DNA from: Christensenella sp. UBA4263
Lineage (GTDB): Bacteria > Bacillota > Clostridia > Christensenellales > Aristaeellaceae
DNA: 64,000 bases
Assembly (NCBI GenBank): GCA_002395225.1
Contig: DGWH01000165.1
Span: 44,548-108,547 of the forward strand
Direction: 5' to 3'
A program made the position numbers and the translations under genes. A model generated the notes under the pieces. That model was not told where the DNA came from and did not search any database. It saw nothing but the letters and a program-made list of their open reading frames with translations. Numbering within the stretch: position 1 is the stretch's first letter; each line of letters opens with the position of its first letter. Shown here in pieces: positions 15,421 through 24,016 of the stretch.

Positions 15421-17607
15421 TTATTCTGCCCGGGCACTGCTTCCGAAACAGGTTACTCCCCTTGCCTGTTTTCTGAAAAAACACCATATCATGCAAAAAA
15501 ACGTAATCAGAAACAAAATGTCCAGAGCATGCCAAAGCGGTTTTCCAACATAGCAAATCCGGATCTCCCCGCTCCCTGCAGAGACTTCGACCGTCAGCCG
15601 ATTATTCTCTGTACGCTTCCAAGAAACAATACGATTATTCTGCTTCACTTGATAGCCCGGATATCCAAAGAGTGGGAAGGCAATATTTCCTGCAGCAGCT
15701 GCATCATAACTGCAGGTTATTATCGTCCCGTCTTTGTGGTAGTTATGAATCTGGATTCCCTCCGTCATATGCGGCATACGGTCACCCAGAGCACTCAGGT
15801 CTGTGTCCGGAAGCAGATATTCATCGTAGGAAATCGATGCGCCGGTTATCCTTCCGTATTCCACAAATTCGTTTGTTGTAGTCTGTCTGACAACTGTTGG
15901 AAGAACAAGGAGAATCGCAAATCCCGTCACAATCATCGTCGTTTTTTCCCTGTGTCCGAACATTTTCAGGTAGCCATATGCACCGGCGAGAGAAAAAAAC
16001 ATGGCAGGAAACATCATAAAGCGCCAGGGAAACTGAATATACGAAGCCAGCCCACCTGTTAACTGATCCAGTCGTCCCCACGGGAAAAAAACAGATGCTG
16101 CTAACGCCCCTGCCAATCCAGCGAGAGCCAATCGGAGAGCATTCCTGTCCTCCTCCGTCTTATTCCTGCCAAATGTCAGATAAATCAGGAGGAAAACCGG
16201 CACAATCAGGACAAGTCCCGGTTCGACCGGTATGGCAGAAAGCGTTTTGTCCAGCGGATCGACCGGCATATCCCCTTCACCCCAAAGGAACATCTGTGCA
16301 GGCGAAAGAACGCTGTCAGCCAGATTGCGTCTGAGACTTTCCGCTCCGATTCCCGCCCGCATCATCTGCAGCAGCGGAACATACTGGAACAAGCACATTC
16401 CCAGTGCTGCCAGGGCAGCAAGAAAAATACAGGGCAAACGCTTTTCCCGAATCAGTTTCAGGAAATAGAAAAGTGTAACAAGCACTGCGAGACCCAGACA
16501 CATGACAGTTGTCAGATTATGGCTCAGTGCAAGAGAGGTTGCGCCAAGAGCCAGAACCGGCCAGCGCTTTCTGTCACCAAATACCACATCCCAGAGTCCC
16601 GCAAGGAACAGCGGAAGAAATGCCATGGCAATTGCTTCCCCAAGTGCTCCCCGCACATAGCAGTCGGTTATCCGGTAGATGCTGAGCACATACAGAACAG
16701 AGGCCAGTCTTGCCGTCCAGCTTTCCCGGAAGATTCTTGATGCGCAATAGGTCATCGTCAGTGCAGAAACCGCATGAACCGTAATATTCAGAAGCTGAAT
16801 GACATAATTCGTCGAAAAACCAAGATTCAGAAGCAATGCAAACGGATAAAGGAAAAGATCCGGGTAAAAGACCGAGGTAACCGCGCCAAAACCATTGTAG
16901 GAAAATCCGCCGCATCGGACAGGCAACTGCAGACTCCGCAGTCCATCCGCCAGATTCCACAGTCTGGCCACATGAAACGGGGTATCATATACGTATAGGA
17001 TATTATCCTTCAGCGACGGAACACTGGCATACAGCACCGCCAGTGCAATAATCATCCAGCCATTATCCGTATTTTTCCGAATCTTATACCGCCACCACAG
17101 AATGCAGAAGGCGGCGGCTGCCAGCAGACAGGTCAGGGCATAGTCATGATATATCGGGCTGTCCAGGATAAAGTCATATATCTGAATCTGTGTGCCGCTG
17201 CGGAACTCTGTCACAATCTGAAAATTGTCCGCTGCTTCCCTGATGGTAAAAAACGCCTCACCTTCAAATTCTCCGGGATGTACCGGAATCACGCCAGGCT
17301 CAATCTCCGCTCCATTATCCGAGCGCAGACGGATGGCATTTTCACCGTCACAGTCAATAAACCACCTGAGCCGATATGTGCCGGGAGGCAGCTGAAAATA
17401 CGGTCCGGCCGTCATTTCACCATAATGATCCCCGTTTTCTGTTGACCGGACTGCCCCCTCCGTAAAATGAATGTCGCTGTTGCAAAGGCCAAGCCATGTT
17501 TTCTGCCGGTCCAGAACTCCGCTGACAATTGCCAGACATACAAGCACAATCGCGAGAAACATGGGCAAATACACTTTCCATGAGTTTCGCATTCCGGTTT
17601 CTTTCAT
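15421..17607 (-). CDS. PTPS-related polytopic membrane protein (GT-C-like), copy B
   Basis: The 728-residue protein has the same layout as copy A: N-terminal helix, outside beta domain (QLPPGTYRLRWFIDCDGEN), VYDTPFHVARLWNLADGLRS, LPVRCGGFSYNGFGAVTSVF, many helices, and a final outside domain with KDGTIITCSYD before a last helix. The motif DTPFH corresponds to DTRFH in copy A. Likely function is transfer of a lipid-linked sugar on the outer membrane face; acceptor unknown. The ATG at 17607 follows AAGGGA. It is downstream of another polytopic gene (17655-19169), 47 bases apart, and probably shares its transcript. Confidence 0.78.
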   Translation of the reverse strand: MKETGMRNSWKVYLPMFLAIVLVCLAIVSGVLDRQKTWLGLCNSDIHFTEGAVRSTENGDHYGEMTAGPYFQLPPGTYRLRWFIDCDGENAIRLRSDNGAEIEPGVIPVHPGEFEGEAFFTIREAADNFQIVTEFRSGTQIQIYDFILDSPIYHDYALTCLLAAAAFCILWWRYKIRKNTDNGWMIIALAVLYASVPSLKDNILYVYDTPFHVARLWNLADGLRSLQLPVRCGGFSYNGFGAVTSVFYPDLFLYPFALLLNLGFSTNYVIQLLNITVHAVSALTMTYCASRIFRESWTARLASVLYVLSIYRITDCYVRGALGEAIAMAFLPLFLAGLWDVVFGDRKRWPVLALGATSLALSHNLTTVMCLGLAVLVTLFYFLKLIREKRLPCIFLAALAALGMCLFQYVPLLQMMRAGIGAESLRRNLADSVLSPAQMFLWGEGDMPVDPLDKTLSAIPVEPGLVLIVPVFLLIYLTFGRNKTEEDRNALRLALAGLAGALAASVFFPWGRLDQLTGGLASYIQFPWRFMMFPAMFFSLAGAYGYLKMFGHREKTTMIVTGFAILLVLPTVVRQTTTNEFVEYGRITGASISYDEYLLPDTDLSALGDRMPHMTEGIQIHNYHKDGTIITCSYDAAAAGNIAFPLFGYPGYQVKQNNRIVSWKRTENNRLTVEVSAGSGEIRICYVGKPLWHALDILFLITFFCMIWCFFRKQARGVTCFGSSARAE

Positions 17608-17654
17608 CTGATCGTCCCTTTCATCACTGCCATTCCTTTCAGCATGAACACGTC

Positions 17655-19169
17655 TCAGGACTCATTTCCCCGTCTGGCAAGATACCGGTAAAAGAAGGAA
17701 TTCTCCGTATCCGAACAGGTAAAATTATCCGTGTCCGCATTCGGATGGAGAACGGTTTTAAAGGGATCCGAAAACTGGTGAAACATTCCGCGTCTGAAAA
17801 CCTTATACGCACCGCGATGAAATTCCAGCATCGGCGTAACGCTGCCAATCAGCAGCGCTGCGATGAGACAGCCCGCCAGCAGCTTTTTACGAGGTCCCCA
17901 TTCTTTCAGGAATTTTGCACAGTAAACCGAAAGGACAAACAGTCCCGGTATGGAAGCACGCATGGAGAAATCCATATTATATCCAACCCGGAACATGGGA
18001 ATCAGCAGCAGGGAAACAGCAACCGTCCAGAAAACAGGATCCTTATGGGCAAACGGCAGCAGAATCAGTGCATAAATTCCCCATTCGATCAGGCTGAACA
18101 GAATCAGTCTGACCAGTGCATACGGCAGCGGATAGACATTCAGAAACAGATCCAGTCTGAACGGCGCATTTCCCGTCGCGGCATTGGAGGACAGATAGAG
18201 AAGACATGGAATGCTGCCCAGAATCGACAACAGATTGCAGATACTGACCGGTTTAAACAGCACGGTCTGAACCGACTGTCCCTCATTTCGCAAGGCCGCC
18301 GGAATTTTCCCAATAAACGTTCCTGCGCACAGCAGCACAATCCCCACCATCGGCAGCGGCGAATACGGCAACGCAAGAAGCCCGATCATCGCATAGGTAT
18401 CTGTTCGTTCCGGAAGGCAGAGAAGCAGCGCGGTCACAAGCCACGCCGGGACAGCCTGATTGAATACCCAGAACAGGCACGTCGTGTGACATGAAAACTG
18501 CCAGGTGTGTGACCACCATTCAATCTGGTCTGTCCAGTCGTGCAGAAAGAAGCTTGCCAGCGCATCCATTCCGGAAAACAGGACAAACAGCAGCAGAAAT
18601 CCTCCGGCCGGAATGACCGACTGCACGTTCAGAAGAGACAGAAACAGAAGAAAGATCAGAAACAGAAACCAGACAGTTTCCGCAAACAGCGCATAATTGC
18701 CCGCATACCAGAGAACTGCCGGCCCGCCAACAGCTGCACAGAGTTTCCCAATCAGCGCAGGAACAATCCAGAACCCGATATAATAGGTCAATGCATACGA
18801 GGTTCCGCTGAAACGAACCGGCCACTCGTGTTCCAGAAGGTCATGAAAAATGGCATTGCGCCCGAAAAAATCATCATTCTGATAGAAAAAACCGCCTATT
18901 CCGGACAAATACGTCCAGAGCACGGCACAGAAAAAACAAAGCGCAATCGTCATTCCCGAACATTTCCAGATTTCGGGCTGTTTCTCAAAAACACTTTTCA
19001 GTTCCTTTCTGCCATCATGACGATGATATAATCCGAACGCAGCAATAAATGCCAGACAGCAGGGGACTGCAACGATGAGGCGCACCCATGTCAGCAGGAA
19101 CAAAAGCCCCGGTATCAGAAGCGTTATCAACGCTATATCATACAGTTTGCGTCTTGAAATGCCGATCAT
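17655..19169 (-). CDS. Large polytopic membrane protein, probable GT-C-type glycosyltransferase
   Basis: The 504-residue protein has at least ten hydrophobic helices. Its first outside loop contains FYQNDDFFGRNAIFHDLLEHEWPVRF, where the paired Asp residues resemble the acidic motif in loop 1 of GT-C transferases that bind polyprenyl-phosphate sugars. A second loop has WWSHTWQFSCHTTCLFW. I do not recognise a named family. The C-terminus (DNFTCSDTENSFFYRYLARRGNES) is soluble. The start has GGGAG at proper spacing. Its position ahead of PTPS copy B supports a role in envelope glycan assembly; this is inference. Confidence 0.65.
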   Translation of the reverse strand: MIGISRRKLYDIALITLLIPGLLFLLTWVRLIVAVPCCLAFIAAFGLYHRHDGRKELKSVFEKQPEIWKCSGMTIALCFFCAVLWTYLSGIGGFFYQNDDFFGRNAIFHDLLEHEWPVRFSGTSYALTYYIGFWIVPALIGKLCAAVGGPAVLWYAGNYALFAETVWFLFLIFLLFLSLLNVQSVIPAGGFLLLFVLFSGMDALASFFLHDWTDQIEWWSHTWQFSCHTTCLFWVFNQAVPAWLVTALLLCLPERTDTYAMIGLLALPYSPLPMVGIVLLCAGTFIGKIPAALRNEGQSVQTVLFKPVSICNLLSILGSIPCLLYLSSNAATGNAPFRLDLFLNVYPLPYALVRLILFSLIEWGIYALILLPFAHKDPVFWTVAVSLLLIPMFRVGYNMDFSMRASIPGLFVLSVYCAKFLKEWGPRKKLLAGCLIAALLIGSVTPMLEFHRGAYKVFRRGMFHQFSDPFKTVLHPNADTDNFTCSDTENSFFYRYLARRGNES

Positions 19170-19233
19170 TCTTTGACTCCCTTATTCACTCTCTTAGCCG
19201 TATCCCGTTACGCATGGCCGTCTTCTTTGAGTA

Positions 19234-19273
19234 AAGACAGTCCATCCGCCGTTTTCCGTGGATGGACTGTCTT
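19234..19273. terminator. Terminator hairpin after the Gpi18-like gene
   Basis: Two perfect 12-base arms (GACAGTCCATCC / GGATGGACTGTC) flank a 12-base loop. On the minus strand the hairpin is followed by TTTAC, serving the gene that ends at 19400. The rest of 19170-19399 shows no gene. Confidence 0.75.
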
Positions 19274-19399
19274 CTCTTTGCCTGCTGAAACTCAGTATTC
19301 TCCGCAGACCTCAACTTCGTCATCTACCCAGGCAGCTTCGCCTGAAGCCTGCGTTTGACAAACTGCCGCTTTAACCAGGGTCATTTCTTCCGCGCCGTT

Positions 19400-20809
19400 T
19401 CAGACAGCGGCCATCTCTGCATCACGGCTTTCCCTCAATACCGTTACCAGTTCAATGAGCGTCATGCCTATTCCCGCCGCATAGAACAGCACGGCCATCT
19501 GCGGCAGCAGCACGGCGCCCCCTGCCAGACCTGAGGTATACAGGAAATAGGATGACAGTCCAAACAGAATCGGAAGGGCAAAGCGCCGTCTCGGATTCCA
19601 CATACAGACGGCCATGGCCATCACATCGGCGCCGAAGGAATAGCGTTCATGCATTTTGGGGAGCAGGAAGGGCACAACCGACAGATACAAAAGCGCAGAG
19701 AGAAGAATGGTTTCCGCATTCAGCCGCCGGCGGTAAATGCAAAGCAGCAGGCTGATGCCCAAAACCGCCCCGAAAGCAAGAAATATCGCCATTTGTGAGA
19801 ACATCTCATAGAACACACCCGAATCCGGCTGTGTCGGCTGGAGGAACAGCTCGTATACGTTGGGACCGTTCATCGTGATAAAATTATATTGTCCCGCCTG
19901 CTGCAGGAAGACGGTCAGAACATGATGAAGTGATTTTCCGGCAAGCAGCGCCGGAACCATCATCAGCATATACCCGACAGGAATCAGAACGATCCAGCGA
20001 AGCTTTATATCTCTGTGCAGCCAGAGCGGCAGCAGAACCGGCAAAAAGAAGACGGTCTGGAGTTTAAAGGAGAGGGCCACTCCGAACAGGAAAAATGAGC
20101 CGATGCTCTTCTGTCTTAATGCCAGATAAATTGCCAGCATGCACAGTGAGGTATAAATCACATCGCACTGTGCCCAGTAAGCGCCGTTAAAGACCACCGT
20201 CGGGAGCAGCAGCGTCATCAGATACGTTCCGATTCGGTAAACCGGGCTTTCCCACCTGAGTCCGACCATTTTCATGATCGAAAAAGCCAGCAGTGCATCA
20301 AACGCCACCGACAATGCCTTGATCAGATAAAGCCAGGGGAACACCGTCAGTCTTGACAGCAGCGCCAGGAAATACAGATAGGGCGGTGAATAGTCCGATC
20401 CGATATACGTCCCGATCGCCCTCCACAGCGGAAGCTGCGTATATTCATAAATCCATCCGCTCAGAAAGATTTCATAATCGTTGCTCTGATAATCAAGCAG
20501 CGAAATCTTCCCCAGAATGATCAGTCCCGTCACCAGCAGTGCGAGAATGACATGAAAGAGCGAAAGGCGTTTCAGCTCGCGGAGCTGAAACAGTGCAGTA
20601 ATCGCAAATACACAGACAAATGAAATCGAGGTAATCCGAATAAATTCCGCCTGTTTAAAACCGGTCAGCTCATCAACCAGGGCATATCTTTGCTGGATGG
20701 CCGTATAGTAAAAAATTCCTGTCGAGAGAACGATCAGAACAATCAACGGAATCCAGCCAATGTTTTTCTTCAGTGCACCACGGATTTTATCATCAAATAC
20801 TTCAATCAT
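19400..20809 (-). CDS. GT-C mannosyltransferase-like membrane protein (Gpi18/GT87-like)
   Basis: The 469-residue protein has about ten hydrophobic helices. Loop 1 contains YQSNDYEIFLSGWIYEY, an acidic GT-C motif, followed by GSDYSPPYLYFLALLSRL, and a late loop has LLPKMHERYSFGADV, the MHERY signature seen in Gpi18-like and related mannosyltransferases. Such enzymes use polyprenyl-phosphate sugars on the outer face. The ATG at 20809 has GAGG upstream; the frame is open further upstream but crosses the predicted promoter. It is transcribed alone and ends in a strong hairpin. Confidence 0.8.
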   Translation of the reverse strand: MIEVFDDKIRGALKKNIGWIPLIVLIVLSTGIFYYTAIQQRYALVDELTGFKQAEFIRITSISFVCVFAITALFQLRELKRLSLFHVILALLVTGLIILGKISLLDYQSNDYEIFLSGWIYEYTQLPLWRAIGTYIGSDYSPPYLYFLALLSRLTVFPWLYLIKALSVAFDALLAFSIMKMVGLRWESPVYRIGTYLMTLLLPTVVFNGAYWAQCDVIYTSLCMLAIYLALRQKSIGSFFLFGVALSFKLQTVFFLPVLLPLWLHRDIKLRWIVLIPVGYMLMMVPALLAGKSLHHVLTVFLQQAGQYNFITMNGPNVYELFLQPTQPDSGVFYEMFSQMAIFLAFGAVLGISLLLCIYRRRLNAETILLSALLYLSVVPFLLPKMHERYSFGADVMAMAVCMWNPRRRFALPILFGLSSYFLYTSGLAGGAVLLPQMAVLFYAAGIGMTLIELVTVLRESRDAEMAAV

Positions 20810-20910
20810 CCCACTGTATCCTCTCTTAGATTGACCTTCTGGAAGGCATCTTCCGTCCCTGACTGATATTGAGACAAACATCCTGTCCTCAGCGCAATCC
20901 ATCTTTTAAA

Positions 20911-20939
20911 ATTATGTTTCATTATATGTCAATTGTCAA
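20911..20939 (-). promoter_or_regulatory. Promoter of the Gpi18-like gene
   Basis: On the minus strand TTGACA (20939-20934) and CATAAT (20916-20911) are 17 bases apart. Transcription would start near 20904, about 95 bases before the ATG. Confidence 0.78.
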
Positions 20940-20948
20940 GGTTTATTT

Positions 20949-21371
20949 CTAACCACTCAGGTGGCAAAAGCAAAAGCAAAAAGCAAAAGCACAGTCCTTC
21001 CAGATGAACGTCAGGAGATTGGCGGTTGCCGGATTCATGCAGAGATAGGCGAGAACGGCAAGCACAAACGTTTTTGGAAGCTTCCAGCGCCAAAGAACGG
21101 AGCAGGAATAAGCCACACTCAGGGAGAAAAACAGATTCTGCAGGATAAGTAGCGCACCCGGGTGAGGAATGATGCGGGTAACCGCCCATTCATAGAGGGT
21201 ATGCAGGGCCGGATACCAGTCATCGAACTGCGAAAGACGGATCTGCTGCCACTGGATCAGGGTATCCGAGGATGCATTGCCTGAGAAATAGACCAACAGA
21301 TAGAGAAGACAGATGGCACTGCTGGCAAGGAAAAACGCAGCGAAAATCCGGAAACGGAAAGGGGCGGGCAT
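20949..21371 (-). pseudogene. Truncated N-terminal part of a DUF6020-like polytopic membrane protein
   Basis: The 140-residue reading starts at 21371 with a basic stretch and hydrophobic helices. SGNASSDTLIQWQQ, SQFDDWYPALHTLYEWAV and TFIWKDCAFA match, in order, conserved parts of the DUF6020/GT-C-like family, whose members are several hundred residues long. The reading then runs into a GCAAAA microsatellite (20964-20990), which encodes an FCFCFC tail, and stops. The rest of the gene is missing; the next gene's promoter begins right after. I infer a deletion or slippage remnant. Whether the fragment is expressed is unknown. Confidence 0.6.
20964..20990. repeat. Short GCAAAA tandem repeat
   Basis: Four adjoining GCAAAA-type units, one with an extra A, lie at the broken end of the membrane-protein remnant. 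Repeats like this slip during replication and could have caused the truncation. Confidence 0.75.
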
Positions 21372-21373
21372 AG

Positions 21374-21532
21374 TCAGTCGGCAGGGAAAAAAACAACGTT
21401 CTCCATGATGTGGCTTATGTGGATCAGAAAAACGGAGAGAATCGCGCCGGCAGCCAGAGATATCCAAAGCGGCCAGAGACGCGTGAAACTGAGCTGCACA
21501 ATGAAAATCAGATAAAAGCAACCAGAATGCAC
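21374..21532 (-). pseudogene. Possible remnant of a membrane-protein 3' end
   Basis: A reading of about 52 codons just upstream of the DUF6020-like remnant has two hydrophobic runs (FYLIFIVQLSF and WISLAAGAILSVFLIHI) and a stop that nearly touches the next start. It has no ribosome site and begins right after a terminator. It may be a leftover of a deleted gene or a very small membrane protein. Confidence 0.3.
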
Positions 21533-21537
21533 ATAAG

Positions 21538-21560
21538 AAAAAAGGGCTAGGCCCTTTTTT
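21538..21560 (-). terminator. Terminator after the flavoprotein gene
   Basis: A6-GGGC / GCCC-T6 with a TAG loop lies 15 bases after the stop of the gene ending at 21576, with a T-rich tail on the minus strand. Confidence 0.8.
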
Positions 21561-21575
21561 CGGAGAGTGATGTTT

Positions 21576-23156
21576 TCAAAAAGATGACCCCTCTTCGTGG
21601 TAAGATTCCTCGGCATTGATCTGCCAGAGATGCGAACGGTCATTGCTGCCCTCTGAGATGAGGCGGGCAGCCTCCATGCCGGTGAGCATGGAATGGTCCA
21701 TGTTGTTGTAGCGATGCTGTCCGTTCCGGCCGATGCAGTAGAGATTGGGAATATCGTCAAGGGCGGCGCGGATATCATCCATCTGATCATAGGTGCCAAA
21801 GTAGGCCGGATAGGCTTTTTTCTCACGCGCACAGATACTGTCGAGAACCGCGTCCTCCCGGATAATTCCCAGTTTGACCAGTTCACTGATGGCCATCTTG
21901 ATAAAGTCTGCGTCCTTCATGGTCCACATGGAATCGCCTTCCCGGCAGAAGAATTCGAGACCCATCCATACAGTGTTTTCCGGATCTTTGACCATATAAG
22001 GCGACCAGTTGTTGAAAATCTGCAGCCGCCCGATCTTTACGTCATTCTCCTGAATGTAGATCCAGCAGTCCGGAACGATATTGCCGATGGTTTTGCGGCT
22101 AGTGGTATTTTGGATTTCAAGGCGCCTGACCAGGAGACCGACGGTCATGAAGTCGCGATAGGGAAGAGCCAGAGCTGCTTTTCTGGCCTTTTCAGGGAGT
22201 CCGGGGGTCCCGGCAAAGAGATCCGAAAGGGGCATGGAGGAGATGAGATAGTCGCAGGGAAGCGTGCGCCGGTTATGGTCAGCATCCTCAACGGTGATGC
22301 CGGTAATGGGGCTGTCCGCGCTCTCTCCGCTGCGAACGGCTGAGACAAAGCGGGTTTCGGTAAAGAGAATGCCGCCCATCTCACGGATGCGTTCGGCCAT
22401 GGTTTCCCACAGCTGTCCGGGACCGTGCTTGGGATAGGAAAAGGACTCGATCAGGGAGGTTTCCACCCTGACGTCCTTTTTGCGGAACGGTTTGGTCAGC
22501 GCGTTGAGGAGAGCCCCCATCAGGGAGAGTTCCTTTACCCGCTGTGCACCCCAGTCGGGGGCAATGTGGCTGGGATGTACACCCCAGAGTTTTTCGGTAT
22601 ACCCTTCGAAAAACATGGCATACAGCGGTTTTCCGAAGCGGTTGATGTAAAAATCCTCCAGTGAACGGACCGGCCGCTTGTGGAAGGAGGAGGCCAGGTA
22701 ACCGATGCCGGAGCGGATGGTGCGGGCCAGCCCCATATTGGCAAAGGTCTGCCACTTGATGGAAATTGGATAGTCAAAGAACTTCCGGAGAAAGTAAATG
22801 CGTGAGACACGGTTCCGATAGAGCATGACAGCATCAGTCTTTTCCGGATCCGGCCCGTTCGGGGAAAGAGGAATGGTCCGCTCAAGCTTCCGGTCATCCC
22901 AGGAGGGGGCACCCTGCATGGGGAGCAGCTCCTCCCAGAGTTCATTCACGGCATTGCTCTTGGAAAAGAAGCGATGCCCGCCGAGGTCAATCCGGTTTCC
23001 TTTATAATACAGGGTCTTTGAAAGCCCTCCGACCTGTCGGTGTTCCTCGACGAGAATGACATTGAAACGATCACCGGCATTTTTAAGAAGTTCATAGGCG
23101 GCAGTCAGGCCTGCGGGCCCTGCGCCGACCACCAGAACGTTTTTTTTATCGTTCAT
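21576..23156 (-). CDS. FAD-dependent oxidoreductase, UDP-galactopyranose-mutase-like
   Basis: The 526-residue soluble protein begins with a dinucleotide-binding fold (NVLVVGAGPAGLTAAYELL), then VEEHRQVGGLSKT and GNRIDLGGHRFFSKS, which bind FAD, and later SLEDFYINRFGKPLYAMFFEGYTEKLWG. The C-terminus has IGRNGQHRYNNMDHSMLTGMEAA, the second FAD contact. This is the amine-oxidase/UGM-like family often found beside GtrA, GtrB and polytopic transferases in glycan loci. True UDP-galactopyranose mutases are about 370 residues, so the substrate may differ. The ATG at 23156 follows AAAGGATC. A sugar-nucleotide or lipid-linked-sugar role is inferred from context. Confidence 0.8.
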   Translation of the reverse strand: MNDKKNVLVVGAGPAGLTAAYELLKNAGDRFNVILVEEHRQVGGLSKTLYYKGNRIDLGGHRFFSKSNAVNELWEELLPMQGAPSWDDRKLERTIPLSPNGPDPEKTDAVMLYRNRVSRIYFLRKFFDYPISIKWQTFANMGLARTIRSGIGYLASSFHKRPVRSLEDFYINRFGKPLYAMFFEGYTEKLWGVHPSHIAPDWGAQRVKELSLMGALLNALTKPFRKKDVRVETSLIESFSYPKHGPGQLWETMAERIREMGGILFTETRFVSAVRSGESADSPITGITVEDADHNRRTLPCDYLISSMPLSDLFAGTPGLPEKARKAALALPYRDFMTVGLLVRRLEIQNTTSRKTIGNIVPDCWIYIQENDVKIGRLQIFNNWSPYMVKDPENTVWMGLEFFCREGDSMWTMKDADFIKMAISELVKLGIIREDAVLDSICAREKKAYPAYFGTYDQMDDIRAALDDIPNLYCIGRNGQHRYNNMDHSMLTGMEAARLISEGSNDRSHLWQINAEESYHEEGSSF

Positions 23157-23245
23157 TTTATGATCCTTTGTTGCGATTGGCGTCGTTTTTGCGCCTGACC
23201 GGAGAGAAGGAATGAACATGATTCCATCTTTGAACCGGAGGTACG

Positions 23246-23719
23246 CTAATTTGAGAGGGCTTCATACGCCTCTCTGGGCGTTTTGAAATCGAAAAGTACG
23301 GAAAGAATGCCGTCTGAATAAAGATCAATCATCTGAAGAGGAATAAAGACCATGCTGGCAATCAGTTCTGTCTGAACAGGACCATCGCCGACAAAAGCAT
23401 ATTCCTTGAAACGGATTTCACCATCTGTCATATCGAGCTCAAAGTTGCCGATTCGCATATTAAAATTGACCCGCGTCAGATATTCGGCAAGGGCCAGACG
23501 ATGATCCTCGTCTGCATTGATGGGGATGGTGGTAAGGATTGAAAAGTTGTTATCACGGATGATTATGTATTCATGAGCAGTCTGTATTTTGGATTTCAGT
23601 TTTGTACGGAAATGAATGAGACACTCATTTCCGTTGGATGTTTCTTCTCGGACAATGATCAGGTCTTTCTTATGAAAGAAGTCTTCAATCGCTTCTGCAA
23701 TTTGAAGCGTATAACTCAT
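23246..23719 (-). CDS. YbjN-domain protein
   Basis: The 157-residue cytoplasmic protein resembles the YbjN family, which has a type III secretion chaperone-like fold: AIEDFFHKKDLIIVREET, ILTTIPINADEDHRLALAEYLTRVN, GNFELDMTDGEIRFK and FIPLQMIDLYSDGILSVL. Its function in Gram-positives is unknown; YbjN in E. coli affects motility and stress responses. The ATG at 23719 lies about 70 bases downstream of a good promoter. The gene runs in the same direction as the flavoprotein, 90 bases away. Confidence 0.75.
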   Translation of the reverse strand: MSYTLQIAEAIEDFFHKKDLIIVREETSNGNECLIHFRTKLKSKIQTAHEYIIIRDNNFSILTTIPINADEDHRLALAEYLTRVNFNMRIGNFELDMTDGEIRFKEYAFVGDGPVQTELIASMVFIPLQMIDLYSDGILSVLFDFKTPREAYEALSN

Positions 23720-23796
23720 TAAAATATTACTCCGGTATAACGATCTCCTGCCTGAGGGAAAAACTGAAATTGCCTGAACAGGGAAACATTGACCTA

Positions 23797-23824
23797 ATTG
23801 TATCGAAAAAACGTAATCTGTCAA
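23797..23824 (-). promoter_or_regulatory. Promoter of the YbjN-family gene
   Basis: On the minus strand TTGACA (23824-23819) and TACAAT (23802-23797) are 16 bases apart. Confidence 0.8.
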
Positions 23825-23901
23825 GCGAAAATACACCTGCATGTGCAGGAAGCGGCGGAAAAAGTCTAGGCGTATCCGCTGTTCACTTTTATGGATAAAG
23901 C

Positions 23902-23930
23902 TTGACAGTTATTATAGTTCACTCTAAAAT
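23902..23930 (+). promoter_or_regulatory. Promoter of the two-gene polytopic operon
   Basis: TTGACA (23902-23907) and TAAAAT (23925-23930) are 17 bases apart, with start near 23937 and about 80 bases of leader. It diverges from the YbjN promoter. Confidence 0.82.
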
Positions 23931-24016
23931 TCACTCAAAATAACTTCCCGTGTCTACGAACTTCGCATTGTCGCCTGATCCGTCCAACCGCATTTCGTTC
24001 AATCGGAGGATTCTTA

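Noticed and set aside
20964..20990. GCAAAA repeats as a CRISPR or regulatory array
   Set aside because: Units are six bases without spacers; a microsatellite.
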